From Hyphomicrobium sp. (lineage in GTDB: Bacteria; Pseudomonadota; Alphaproteobacteria; Rhizobiales; Hyphomicrobiaceae), in assembly GCA_021732485.1 (NCBI GenBank), contig JAKFUV010000018.1, forward strand, positions 39,311 through 103,310: a stretch of 64,000 bases of DNA, in the 5' to 3' direction. This document shows, piece after piece, positions 9,094-16,840 of the stretch. Each line of letters begins with the position of its first letter. Position 1 is the stretch's first letter. Position numbers and translations under genes: made by a program. A model generated the notes under the pieces. It did no database searches, was not told the DNA's origin, and saw nothing but the letters and a program-made list of their open reading frames with translations.

Positions 9094-9639
9094 TTATTCG
9101 CACGCGACTTCGACGAGGCCATCAACGGCGGCCGAGAACTTGCGACAGATCTTCTTTGCCGTCGCAGAGCGTTGGTTGGCGACTTTGGCTGTCGCGGGCT
9201 TGGACTCCTGAGCGGCGGAAACTGCGATCGCAGCCGGTTGAGCGGGAGCCGTGGTCGCGATGTCGGTTGCAACCGTTGTCGACGGGGCGGCTGTTGCAAC
9301 GGGTGACGCGGGAACCGTGACGGCAGGCGTTGAGTCAGTGTCCGGCGCCACTTCGGCATTTGCCAATTTGATGCGCGCCGCAGCGGCGCTGCGTTTGGCG
9401 GCAGCGACACGCCGCTCGGCGGCCGCGTCGGCCCGGGCCTGTTGCGCGCGAAGTCTAACGGCCGCTTGACGACGCGCGGTGAGGTTCGCTGCGCTACTGC
9501 GGCTTTGGTAGCTCGAGTAGCCAGATCCGCCACCGTAGCCGCCGCCATATCCGCCGCCGCAGCCGCCGGCTTCTGCTGCGGTCGCGACGGCGCTGGTGGC
9601 AAGTACGACAGTGGCAAGAGCGAGAGAAATCTTGGTCAT
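9094..9639 (-). CDS. Secreted Gly/Ala-rich protein with C-terminal CRKFSAA motif (paralogue B)
   Basis: No recognised family. The 181-aa product has a signal peptide (MTKISLALATVVLATSAVATAAEA), then a Gly-Gly-Tyr repeat zone (about residues 25-45), a basic Ala/Arg-rich probable helix (about 50-95), and a Thr/Ala/Val/Pro linker. It ends in AKKICRKFSAAVDGLVEVACE. Fourteen of the last 19 residues match paralogue A, including two cysteines 15 apart that could form a disulfide. The start has GGAGA upstream. The two genes are separated by about 240 bases of A/T-rich sequence and each probably has its own promoter. Confidence 0.75.
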   Translation of the reverse strand: MTKISLALATVVLATSAVATAAEAGGCGGGYGGGYGGGSGYSSYQSRSSAANLTARRQAAVRLRAQQARADAAAERRVAAAKRSAAAARIKLANAEVAPDTDSTPAVTVPASPVATAAPSTTVATDIATTAPAQPAAIAVSAAQESKPATAKVANQRSATAKKICRKFSAAVDGLVEVACE

Positions 9640-9772
9640 GTCAGTCTCCAGTGGTGTGTGATCGGCGGTTGGTTTTCCGTGATCGATGATGGTCGAAGCG
9701 TTACGGACTTGACGTTGCAACGCTGTGCTGATCGGAAAAGGCAAGCAACGTGACGCGGATATGTCCCGTGAT

Positions 9773-10630
9773 TTATGCCGCTTTGGCGAGCGGTTGCGAA
9801 ATTGCGGTAACGTGCGGGCTCGACGTCACCAGCCGCGCAACGAACGCGGCGATGGCGTCAACGACCAGGTGGCGCTGCCGGTCGACGGTGATGATGTGAT
9901 AGCAATCATCGAGCACGACGAGATCGACGCTGCCGGCCAACCCATCGCGCAGATACGTCGCGTTGCTGATCGCTGCATAATCGTCTTCGAGCGGGTGCAC
10001 GATCAGCGAGGGCTGACGCACGGATGGCAAAAGCTTTTTCACCGCTTTCACCAATCGGCGATGTTCAAAGATCGCGCCGCCGGGCGTAATTGCGTGACCG
10101 GTTTCAGTGGCGCCGCGCGAGGCTCGCGCCCGCTGAATAAAGTCGCGGATGCGGCTGTCCTTGATGCCGTGCGGATTGTGGTGGGGAAACGAGAACAGGT
10201 TTGCCACGCACTTTTGCCCGACGAGACGGAACAGGCGCGCGTACCACGGGACCATCCAGCCGTTCAGCCACAGTGTCGGCGCGAGCAGCGTCGTCGCCTG
10301 AACTTTATCGGGGTGCTTGGCGGCCAGCATGACGGCGAGGACGGCGCCGGTTGATAACCCGCCGGCAATGACGACGTCGCAATCCTTGCGCAACTCGATC
10401 AGCGCTTTTTCAGCACTCGCGTACCAGTCGGACCACGATGAAGCTTTCATGTCGTCAGCGCTACCGCAATGGCCGGCTAACTGCGGGCACGACACCGTGT
10501 AGCCGTGCTTGGCCAGCGCGCCGGCGACGTAGCGCATTTCAACCGGTGTGCCGCACAAGCGATGAAGCAGAAGGATGCCGACCTTGCCGCCGTTGATTTT
10601 GAAGCTGACGTCTGAGCCCGTCGATGTCAT
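9773..10630 (-). CDS. Alpha/beta hydrolase (carboxylesterase-like)
   Basis: Serine hydrolase of 285 aa. The nucleophile elbow is GGLSTG (S93), the acid is in HPLEDDYA, and the histidine in CYHIITVD. An early LLHRLCGTP turn supplies the oxyanion-hole region. It resembles monoacylglycerol-lipase or thermostable carboxylesterase relatives; the substrate is unknown. No signal peptide is seen, so the protein is cytoplasmic. ATG at 10630 gives the normal start of the fold (VSFKINGGKVGILLLH); an 80-codon longer frame overlaps the neighbouring gene and is rejected. Confidence 0.85.
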   Translation of the reverse strand: MTSTGSDVSFKINGGKVGILLLHRLCGTPVEMRYVAGALAKHGYTVSCPQLAGHCGSADDMKASSWSDWYASAEKALIELRKDCDVVIAGGLSTGAVLAVMLAAKHPDKVQATTLLAPTLWLNGWMVPWYARLFRLVGQKCVANLFSFPHHNPHGIKDSRIRDFIQRARASRGATETGHAITPGGAIFEHRRLVKAVKKLLPSVRQPSLIVHPLEDDYAAISNATYLRDGLAGSVDLVVLDDCYHIITVDRQRHLVVDAIAAFVARLVTSSPHVTAISQPLAKAA

Positions 10631-10769
10631 GGCGTCCTCGAAATCGGTGAGTTGATGATGCTGCAGTCTCGCGTGTCGGCGGCCGCGCAGCAGTTCCGCT
10701 CGGAACAGGGTGCGGAGCGAAGCGAAGAATGGCGACACGGCAAGGCTCGGCCGATAAGCGGCGCGTGGA

Positions 10770-11207
10770 TCAAGCCGCGAGGCGTTCGACCATCGGCTGG
10801 TCGATGATTGCCGCGCGCGGCGTTGCGGCGGTGTCGAGAGCCAGTACAAAACACTGTGTTTTGAAGCCAAAATGGGCGTTCAGACGCTGCGTTGCTGCAA
10901 CGTCGATTGCGGCCGCGATCAACTTGAAGCCGCGCTTGAGGAACAGCTCCTTCAAGCGGCGTGCACCAAAAACATCGATCAGCGCCCGAAAGCGAAGCGC
11001 CACGGCCAAGCGCAGATGCGGCTGATCGGCGTAATGGCGCCAGAGCATAGTTTCGACACGGCGAAAATCGTCCTCGGCTAGGCCATAGAGAAGCGCGAGG
11101 CCGCGACCTTCGGCGATTAGATGCTGCATCGGCAGCATCAAATCGCTGGCGTCAACGGGCTGCACATCAGTCGCGTCGACGACGGGGCTAATTTGAGCGC
11201 GTGCCAT
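10770..11207 (-). CDS. Conserved hypothetical protein (145 aa)
   Basis: Not recognised. It starts MARAQISPVVDATDVQPVD with GGGAGAT upstream. The body is mostly helical-looking and rich in Leu, Ala and Arg (LPMQHLIAEGRGLALLYGLAEDDFRRVETMLWRHYADQP...). There is no signal peptide and no membrane segment. It is preceded by a small OB-fold-like gene and followed by the hydrolase gene about 140 bases on, all on the minus strand. Function cannot be inferred. Confidence 0.65.
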   Translation of the reverse strand: MARAQISPVVDATDVQPVDASDLMLPMQHLIAEGRGLALLYGLAEDDFRRVETMLWRHYADQPHLRLAVALRFRALIDVFGARRLKELFLKRGFKLIAAAIDVAATQRLNAHFGFKTQCFVLALDTAATPRAAIIDQPMVERLAA

Positions 11208-11233
11208 GGTCGTGATCTCCCGGTGTTGACTAA

Positions 11234-11452
11234 TCACAATCCGACGCCGCCGAAGGCTGCCCACGGCGATCCCGCCAAGACGATGACTTCGCGGGCTTTG
11301 ATGGCATTCGCATCGAAGTAGACTTCGACACCTTCGAGGTCATCGCGGCGGTTGAGGATCGCCGACTGCTCGAAGCGGTACTTGCGGCCATCTTCGGATT
11401 TGATGATGCCGACGCCGAGGTCGCTGCGGAATTTGGTGATTTCGCCGTACAT
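11234..11452 (-). CDS. Small cold-shock-like / OB-fold protein (72 aa)
   Basis: The pattern MYGEITKFRSDLGVGIIKSEDGRKYRFEQ... resembles the first beta strands of a cold-shock domain (G-x-I-x-x-F-x-x-x-x-G-x-G-I-I). It lacks the canonical aromatic RNP motifs, so nucleic-acid binding is only a possibility. AGGAGA sits just before the ATG. The same-strand gene for the 145-aa hypothetical follows 26 bases after its stop. No function is known to me. Confidence 0.65.
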   Translation of the reverse strand: MYGEITKFRSDLGVGIIKSEDGRKYRFEQSAILNRRDDLEGVEVYFDANAIKAREVIVLAGSPWAAFGGVGL

Positions 11453-11565
11453 GGGGTTCTCCTATGACTTGCGTGTTCAGGACGATCACGTCGTCCGTGA
11501 GGGCACTTTGCGGGACAGCACGTTGGCTGGCTGTTCCGGCCGTGACACGTGAATTTGTGTAATAA

Positions 11566-11591
11566 GGAACGGCCAGCGGCGGGCCGGCGTT
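11566..11591 (+). promoter_or_regulatory. Candidate EcfG (general stress response) promoter for the creA-like gene
   Basis: GGAAC at 11566-11570 and CGTT at 11588-11591 are separated by exactly 17 bases, the established EcfG consensus in Alphaproteobacteria. The -10 ends about 53 bases before the creA-like ATG on the same strand. Transcription would depend on the PhyR-NepR-EcfG cascade. Confidence 0.7.
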
Positions 11592-11644
11592 AGCGACCCA
11601 CTCAGGGGCATTGAGTTTTTCAGTCATCAGCGCGGGGACGACAT

Positions 11645-12166
11645 ATGCGACGTGCAACGAGATTATTGGCGGGCGGATTTTTGGCAGCGCTTGCGTGGGT
11701 GTCCGCATATCCAGCGTCGGCGGAAACGCCGGATCTCATCTACAAGAAAACGACGGTTTGGAAATTCCTGTCGCCCGATAGCAAGATCGGAACCTATGGC
11801 ATCGACGACCCCGAAGTGGATGGCGTCGCCTGTCACTTCAGCGTACCGGAAGTCGGCGGATGGAAGGGCTGGCTCGGTCTCGCCGAAGAGTTGTCGCAGG
11901 CGTCGCTGTCATGCCGCCAATTCGGCCCGATCAAATTCAAGCGCAAGCTGGAACAGGGCGAAGAAATGTTTAGCCAACGCCGCTCATTCTTTTTCAAGCG
12001 GATGCAGATCGTTCGCGGCTGCGACACCAAGCGGAATATGCTGGTGTACCTCGTTTATACCGACAAACTGATCGAGGGCAGTCCTGAGAACTCGACGTCT
12101 AGCGTGCCGATCGCGCCATGGGGCGCCGATACGCCGGTCAAATGTTCCGAGTGGATTTCGGAATAG
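11645..12166 (+). CDS. creA: CreA family secreted protein
   Basis: Protein of 173 aa with a signal peptide (ends ...SAYPASAE) followed by the CreA fold. Hallmarks: KFLSPDSKIGTYGIDDPEVDG, VACHFS, GGWKGWLGLAEE, ASLSC, and near the end MLVYLVYTDKLIEGSP with SSVPIAPWG. CreA is a periplasmic protein of unknown biochemical role whose gene sits next to creBCD in enterobacteria; no two-component genes are nearby here. It is the only plus-strand gene within an otherwise minus-strand block and has its own stress-type promoter 55 bases upstream. Confidence 0.88.
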   Translation: MRRATRLLAGGFLAALAWVSAYPASAETPDLIYKKTTVWKFLSPDSKIGTYGIDDPEVDGVACHFSVPEVGGWKGWLGLAEELSQASLSCRQFGPIKFKRKLEQGEEMFSQRRSFFFKRMQIVRGCDTKRNMLVYLVYTDKLIEGSPENSTSSVPIAPWGADTPVKCSEWISE

Positions 12167-12297
12167 CTTGAAAAATGCTGGCGGAGAAGATCGAGGCTTG
12201 GCAGCGGCGCTGCCGGCCTCAGTCCTCGCCGCCGCGAGATGCATCGTGCCGCGCTAAGGAGGACGCACGGCACCCGCATCTGTCTCACGGCATGTCG

Positions 12298-13395
12298 CTA
12301 CTTGAAAAACGCATCCGCGCGCATGCCCGGCAACAACGGAACCTTGCCGTCGAGATCGATCGTGACCTCAAGCACTTCGACATCCGTCGGACGGCGCGCA
12401 CCACGCAGTGCGAATTTTGGCGATGCCAGCGTCGGCGCAAGTTCGGTGACCGTTCCGGTGAATTCGCGGTCTGGATAGGCGTTCGACTTGACCGAGACCT
12501 TGCCGCCGAGCTTGATCTTCGAGACGTCGTATTCGTCGACTTCGGCCTTGAGACGGACGACGGACATGTCGCCGATCACGACCAGCGCTTGATCCGGCGA
12601 TGGCGCGACCATTTCGCCGGCCTTGGCGGGCAACTGCAAAACAGTGCCGGCGACGGGCGCGCGAATGCGGGTTTTTTCGAGCAAGGCTTCAGCGACGGCG
12701 ACATCGGACCGGGCGGCTTGGAGCGCTGATTCCAAGCGGCTTGGTGCCGGGACATCGGATTTCGATTGTGCCACCGCGTAAGAGCCGCGCTCTTTCTGTA
12801 GCTTTTCTTTGGCCGTGGTGACGCGGCCGCGGGCGTCGTTGACGCGCTCGGCGCTACCGGTGCCAACGCGCTTGGCCTGCAATTCATACTCGAGTTCGAA
12901 GCGGGCATTGGTCAAGCCGCGCTCGGCAGAAAAGACATTATCTTCGGCTTTGCGCAGGTCTTCGCGGTCGCGTTCGAGGGCTTGGCCGTCACGCTCGCGT
13001 TTGCGCGAGGCGGCTTCGGTTTCTGCCGCTTGCAGCCGGGCGCGGGCTTCTTCATCGTCCAGCCTGATGAGCAGTTCGCCGTCTTCAACGACATCATTCA
13101 ACTTGACCAGAACCTCAGCGATGCGGCCAAGCAGTTGTGCGCCGACGCGGACCTGTCCGGTGCGGGGTTCAATGCGACCGGGCGCGGCTGCCAGCCAATC
13201 GATCTTGGTGGCGGCTTCGGCGGCCGGCGTGTCACCAGCGGCGAAGGCGGGCGTCGAGAACGCGAAACTGCCAAGCCCAAGTGGTCCAGGCGCCAAAGCC
13301 AACGCGCCAGCCAGCGCCGCCAGTGTGATGGCCAGTCGGCGGCGGGGCGACGTGAACCGGGTCTGCTTCCGGCTCTGGGTCGAAAAAGTGCTCAT
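12298..13395 (-). CDS. HlyD-family periplasmic adaptor (membrane fusion protein, DevB-like)
   Basis: Protein of 365 aa with an N-terminal membrane anchor or signal (ITLAALAGALALAPGPLG...). The order is a beta-barrel/lipoyl half (RIEPRTGQVRVGAQLLGRIAEVLVKLNDVVEDGELLIRLDD), a long coiled-coil hairpin (about 130-240, rich in Arg, Glu, Ala and Lys), the second lipoyl half (IRAPVAGTVLQLPAKAGEMV) and the barrel (LKAEVDEYDVSKIKLGGKVSVKS). Such adaptors bridge an inner-membrane ABC or RND pump to an outer-membrane channel. AAGGAGG precedes the ATG. No pump gene is adjacent; the DevCA-like pair at 6043-8039 is the obvious partner. Confidence 0.88.
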   Translation of the reverse strand: MSTFSTQSRKQTRFTSPRRRLAITLAALAGALALAPGPLGLGSFAFSTPAFAAGDTPAAEAATKIDWLAAAPGRIEPRTGQVRVGAQLLGRIAEVLVKLNDVVEDGELLIRLDDEEARARLQAAETEAASRKRERDGQALERDREDLRKAEDNVFSAERGLTNARFELEYELQAKRVGTGSAERVNDARGRVTTAKEKLQKERGSYAVAQSKSDVPAPSRLESALQAARSDVAVAEALLEKTRIRAPVAGTVLQLPAKAGEMVAPSPDQALVVIGDMSVVRLKAEVDEYDVSKIKLGGKVSVKSNAYPDREFTGTVTELAPTLASPKFALRGARRPTDVEVLEVTIDLDGKVPLLPGMRADAFFK

Positions 13396-13561
13396 TGCGA
13401 TCCTCCTTAAGGGTCAGAGCCGACCGGCGCCTTGGGCTCCGGTAGCATCATGAGCGACGCTAGCGAGTGTACGCCACAGTTTCTGTCACTGTGGGAACAG
13501 CTTGCATTTGTCGTGAAAGATTGGCGTTTGCGGTCCGGTGCCGGTGTGGCCCAACGCACGC

Positions 13562-13587
13562 AAAAAGCCCCGGTTTAGCACCGGGGC
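13562..13587 (-). terminator. Rho-independent terminator, minus strand
   Basis: GCCCCGG / CCGGGGC, a 7-base perfect stem with a 7-base loop. Read on the minus strand it is followed by TTTTT. It lies about 60 bases after the stop of the small secreted Cys-rich gene and would also insulate the hlyD-like gene. Confidence 0.8.
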
Positions 13588-13644
13588 CTCAGCAGGCGGG
13601 GGAGTAAATAATAGGGCTGAAACGCCGCTAAAATCGTTCTCCGA

Positions 13645-13908
13645 TTAGTGGCACATCTCGCGCAGCGTCCAGCCGACGATCTTGCATTTCTCGACGCCGC
13701 CGATCACGACGCAGCGGCGCTCAGGCAAACGCTGATAGTCGCAATAATAATTTCCGGCATGGCCCGAGTAGCCATGCATCGGCTTTGCAAACTTGTAATC
13801 CTGGACGAAAACTTCCTTGGCGTCGCCAGCGAGGACGGGCGTTGCAGCGGACACGGCGACCGCCGCGAAGGCGGCTGCGATGGCGAGTGACGTGCGGAGA
13901 GCGGTCAT
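13645..13908 (-). CDS. Small secreted cysteine-rich protein (87 aa)
   Basis: Not recognised. A signal peptide (MTALRTSLAIAAAFAAVAVSAATPVLA) leads to a mature part of about 60 residues ending with four cysteines in YYCDYQRLPERRCVVIGGVEKCKIVGWTLREMC, which could form two disulfides. AAGGAGG precedes the chosen ATG. A dedicated terminator follows. Short exported proteins of this type are common in Rhizobiales and mostly uncharacterised. Confidence 0.75.
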   Translation of the reverse strand: MTALRTSLAIAAAFAAVAVSAATPVLAGDAKEVFVQDYKFAKPMHGYSGHAGNYYCDYQRLPERRCVVIGGVEKCKIVGWTLREMCH

Positions 13909-14013
13909 CGGGTAATCCTCCTTGCAGGGCTGAGACGGGCTGTGCTGCACCAGGGGTATCTGGCCGATCAGCGCGTCGATCAGTCGAATTTATGCAAACG
14001 AAGCGTGCGAGGA

Positions 14014-14029
14014 TGTTCCGCGCGGAACA
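14014..14029. promoter_or_regulatory. Perfect 16-base palindrome overlapping the -35 of the peroxidase promoter
   Basis: TGTTCCGCGCGGAACA is a perfect inverted repeat in the divergent intergenic region between the small Cys-rich gene and the peroxidase gene. Its right half supplies the GGAAC of the EcfG-type promoter. It may be an operator, or simply two opposed -35 boxes; leftward the nearest CGTT is 14 bases away, too close for a normal EcfG spacer. Confidence 0.45.
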
Positions 14030-14049
14030 CTTGAACAGGCGCGGCCGTT
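14024..14049 (+). promoter_or_regulatory. Candidate EcfG (general stress response) promoter for the peroxidase-photolyase pair
   Basis: GGAAC at 14024-14028 and CGTT at 14046-14049, 17 bases apart. It points to the glutathione peroxidase gene, leaving a leader of roughly 90 bases. Confidence 0.7.
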
Positions 14050-14148
14050 GGGCCAGTAACTTCGCTGGCCTCGTCATCTCGCGCGCTGATCCGATTCAGC
14101 GATTACGATGTTAATAGTCATGCACAAAATTGATCAGGTGGGCCGCAG

Positions 14149-14721
14149 ATGAGGAAACTAATCGCCACGGCGCTGGGCTTAGGGGCCATGCTGCTGGCCG
14201 CACCAAGTTCCGGTCCTGCGGGCGCCGCGACTGGGTCTGCTTATGATTTCGAGTTTCAATCGATCGACGGGTCACCACTGAAGTTGGCCGATTGGCGCGG
14301 CAAGGCCCTCCTCGTCGTCAACACGGCGTCGTTCTGCGGCTACACCAAGCAATACGAGGGCTTACAGAAGCTCTGGTCGACATATGAAGCTGCCGGGCTT
14401 GTCGTGGTTGGCGTTCCGTCAAACGATTTCGGCAACCAGGAGCCAAACGGCGAAGGCGAGATTAAGAAATTCTGCGAGGGCGCCTTCGGTATCACCTTCC
14501 CGCTGACGACGAAGCAACCGGTCATCAGCCCGACTGCGCATCCGTTTTACAAATGGGCGACAGCAGCGGCTGGCGCCGATGGTCAGCCGAATTGGAACTT
14601 CCACAAATACTTAATTGGCCGCGACGGCCGCTTGGTGCGCTCGTTCTCGACCCAGACGACACCGCTGTCGGCCGAGCTGACAGGCTGGATCGAGAAGGTT
14701 CTCGCAGAACCTGCGTCGTAG
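14149..14721 (+). CDS. Exported glutathione peroxidase (Cys type)
   Basis: Thiol peroxidase of 190 aa with an N-terminal signal peptide (to about residue 27), unlike the usual cytoplasmic bacterial BtuE/GPx. Catalytic residues are visible: peroxidatic C63 (NTASFCGYT), Q97 (NDFGNQEP), and W149-N150 (PNWNFHKYL). C109 (KFCEGAF) is placed where many such enzymes carry the resolving cysteine, so it probably uses thioredoxin rather than glutathione. It precedes the photolyase-like gene by 4 bases and lies behind an EcfG-type promoter, which suits oxidative-stress defence of the envelope. Confidence 0.9.
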   Translation: MRKLIATALGLGAMLLAAPSSGPAGAATGSAYDFEFQSIDGSPLKLADWRGKALLVVNTASFCGYTKQYEGLQKLWSTYEAAGLVVVGVPSNDFGNQEPNGEGEIKKFCEGAFGITFPLTTKQPVISPTAHPFYKWATAAAGADGQPNWNFHKYLIGRDGRLVRSFSTQTTPLSAELTGWIEKVLAEPAS

Positions 14722-14725
14722 CCGG

Positions 14726-15976
14726 ATGCAGTCGAATTCTGAGACACCACCGCTGCAGGCCAGCGACGATTGGCCTGCCTCGCGGTCCGAGGGCATGGAG
14801 CGCCTCGCGCACTTTGTCGCCCGAGCCGGCCGGACGTACGCCGCCGAGCGCAATTTTGATTTGGGGCCTGACCGGCGCGCAAATGTCTCGGTGCTATCGC
14901 CGTATGTGCGGCATCGCTTGGTGACGGAGGACGAGGTCGTCCGCGCCGTACTCGGCACACACAGCCTTTCGGGAGCTGAGAAATTCATTCAAGAGGTATG
15001 CTGGCGAACCTATTGGAAGGGCTGGTTGCAGCATAGGCCCGGCGTCTGGGATCGCTACGTGGCAGAGGTGGCGCAATTGACGGCATTCGCCGGAAGCGAC
15101 CGTCATCTCATGGACCGCCTTGAGCGCGCGAAATCTGGCGCGACGGGCATTGAATGTTTTGACGCATGGGCCAACGAACTCGTGGCCACCGGGTATCTGC
15201 ATAATCACGCGCGCATGTGGTTCGCGAGTATCTGGATCTACACGCTCAACCTTCCCTGGCAGCTCGGCGCCGATTTCTTTCTGCGGCATTTGCTTGATGG
15301 CGATGCGGCCTCGAACACGCTGTCGTGGCGCTGGGTCTGCGGCCTGCAAACGCCGGGTAAAACATACCTGGCACGAGCGTCCAACATCCAGGAATACACA
15401 GGCAACCGGTTCGCGCAAGCAACCGGGCTTGCTACCGCAGCACCGCCAGCGAGCGACGCCGTTCCGCTTGAGCGGGCGAAACCGCTTGCACCCCGTGGTC
15501 TGCAGCCCGAGTGCGAAATCGCGCTGCTTGTCACCGACGACGATCTGAATCCGGAAAGCCTGGATTTAGGCCGCGCCGAAGTGACGATCGCCATCGTGCT
15601 CCGAGGAACTGATGCCGCGCCCGGCTATGCGGCCAACGTCGCGACGTTTCGGGCGGCGGCGCTCGACGCGTGTGGGCAACGGATGGCCCGGCATTTTGGT
15701 TGTCCGGTTGCGGCGATCGATGTGTCAGCAGCCGATGCTGCTCATCGCCTGACGCAACTCACGCGCGGACTGCCGATCGTTGTCGCCCAGATGCCGGTCG
15801 GGCCGACGCGCACTGCAGTCCAGCCGCTGCTCGACGCGTTGGTGATCGGCGGCGGCACTGTGCATCAGCTTCGCCGCGATTGGGATCACGCGTTCTGGCC
15901 GCACGCAACGAAGGGCTTCTTCCACCTCAAGGACAAAATTCCATCCGTGTTGCGTGAGCTCGGATTGCAGGCCTGA
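14726..15976 (+). CDS. Photolyase/cryptochrome-family flavoprotein with swapped domain order
   Basis: Protein of 416 aa. Residues about 24-230 match the FAD-binding half of photolyases: FIQEVCWRTYWKGWL, GYLHNHARMW, and LLDGDAASNTLSWRW with D191 and N197 at the flavin-contact positions. W178 and W201 keep the 23-residue spacing of W359 and W382 in E. coli PhrB, but the outer tryptophan (W306 position) is replaced. Residues about 265-416 look like the alpha/beta antenna domain that normally comes first (ALLVTDDDLNPE, then PVGPTRTA, RRDWDHAFWPHATKGFF). So the order appears permuted. DNA repair or light sensing is inferred from family only. It is co-transcribed with the peroxidase. Confidence 0.8.
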   Translation: MQSNSETPPLQASDDWPASRSEGMERLAHFVARAGRTYAAERNFDLGPDRRANVSVLSPYVRHRLVTEDEVVRAVLGTHSLSGAEKFIQEVCWRTYWKGWLQHRPGVWDRYVAEVAQLTAFAGSDRHLMDRLERAKSGATGIECFDAWANELVATGYLHNHARMWFASIWIYTLNLPWQLGADFFLRHLLDGDAASNTLSWRWVCGLQTPGKTYLARASNIQEYTGNRFAQATGLATAAPPASDAVPLERAKPLAPRGLQPECEIALLVTDDDLNPESLDLGRAEVTIAIVLRGTDAAPGYAANVATFRAAALDACGQRMARHFGCPVAAIDVSAADAAHRLTQLTRGLPIVVAQMPVGPTRTAVQPLLDALVIGGGTVHQLRRDWDHAFWPHATKGFFHLKDKIPSVLRELGLQA

Positions 15977-15983
15977 TCTCCGC

Positions 15984-16583
15984 TCAGGGCGCGAGCCAGG
16001 TCGCGGTCATCGTATTGCCGGACCATATGAAGCGTGCGCGGCGGTGGCCCGAGTGCGCCAGATACAGCCATTCGAGTTCGTCGACGTGCACCACGACGGC
16101 AACAAAATTGGCGCGCCCGTCGTTGTCGCTTGGCACGAGCGCGGCGCTCGGTTCGGCAGTCCCCGTTCCGGGAGAAGCGCTCTGGCGATAGCACTGCTGG
16201 CTCTGGTGCTGCGATCGCGACCAGGCGGCGTCGGCGATGTCATCGCGCTGATGGGCGACGGCACGGCCGAGCAAGCGCAATTGAACTTTGCCGACCGCGT
16301 CGTAGGCGAGCACTTGCACGTCGGGATTGGCGGCGATCTCGGCAATTTTCGCCGCCCGCACGTCGGTATGAAAACGAAGCGTTCGCGATGGCGGGTCTGT
16401 GTGACGCAGTACAACGGTCCGCACGCGCGGCCGTCCGTCGAGACCAACGGTTGCAACCGCCGGAGTGTGTATCGGCGACTTGCGATCGGCGGCGCCGCGC
16501 GTCAGCAATCGCCATGCTTCGCTGAGGCTCCCATTTAAATCATTGTAATGACTAGGTATTGGGATTGTATTGTGGGTCTTCAT
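15984..16583 (-). CDS. Pyridoxamine 5'-phosphate oxidase-like flavin-binding protein
   Basis: Split-barrel FMN-binding family protein of 199 aa. The first half shows TPAVATVGLDGRPRVRTVVLRHTDPPSRTLRFHTDVRAAKIAEI, the FMN-contacting PNPOx core. The central DDIADAAW...YRQSASPGTG segment matches the PNPOx-like region, but the C-terminal dimerisation signature of true PdxH is absent. It is thus a PNPOx-related protein of unknown substrate rather than PdxH. It is convergent with the photolyase gene and divergent from the glucan gene. The ATG at 16583 removes an implausible 49-codon N-terminus. Confidence 0.82.
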   Translation of the reverse strand: MKTHNTIPIPSHYNDLNGSLSEAWRLLTRGAADRKSPIHTPAVATVGLDGRPRVRTVVLRHTDPPSRTLRFHTDVRAAKIAEIAANPDVQVLAYDAVGKVQLRLLGRAVAHQRDDIADAAWSRSQHQSQQCYRQSASPGTGTAEPSAALVPSDNDGRANFVAVVVHVDELEWLYLAHSGHRRARFIWSGNTMTATWLAP

Positions 16584-16840
16584 CGTGATCCATTGCGCCC
16601 GCTGCCGGATGGCCGGATCGACTGCAAGCTTATCGTTGCTGGCCGTCGATAGCGGACGCTGGGCGGTGCGCACGACATGGCACACACTAACCGCACGACC
16701 CGGGCGCAGCGCAAGAGGCCGGACGGGCACTGAGCGATGCCGCCGATACCGGCGAGACGGTCTGGAACGGCGAAGTCATTTACGCTAGCACGAACCCGTG
16801 GCAGGAGGATTTGCCACCGTGCAGAACCGGTTTGGAACCT

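Noticed and set aside
10693..10706. Imperfect relative of the 14014 palindrome (GTTCCGCTCGGAAC) upstream of the hydrolase gene
   Set aside because: Only the GTTCC/GGAAC arms are shared and no CGTT follows at EcfG spacing in either direction; a common regulator cannot be claimed from two sites.
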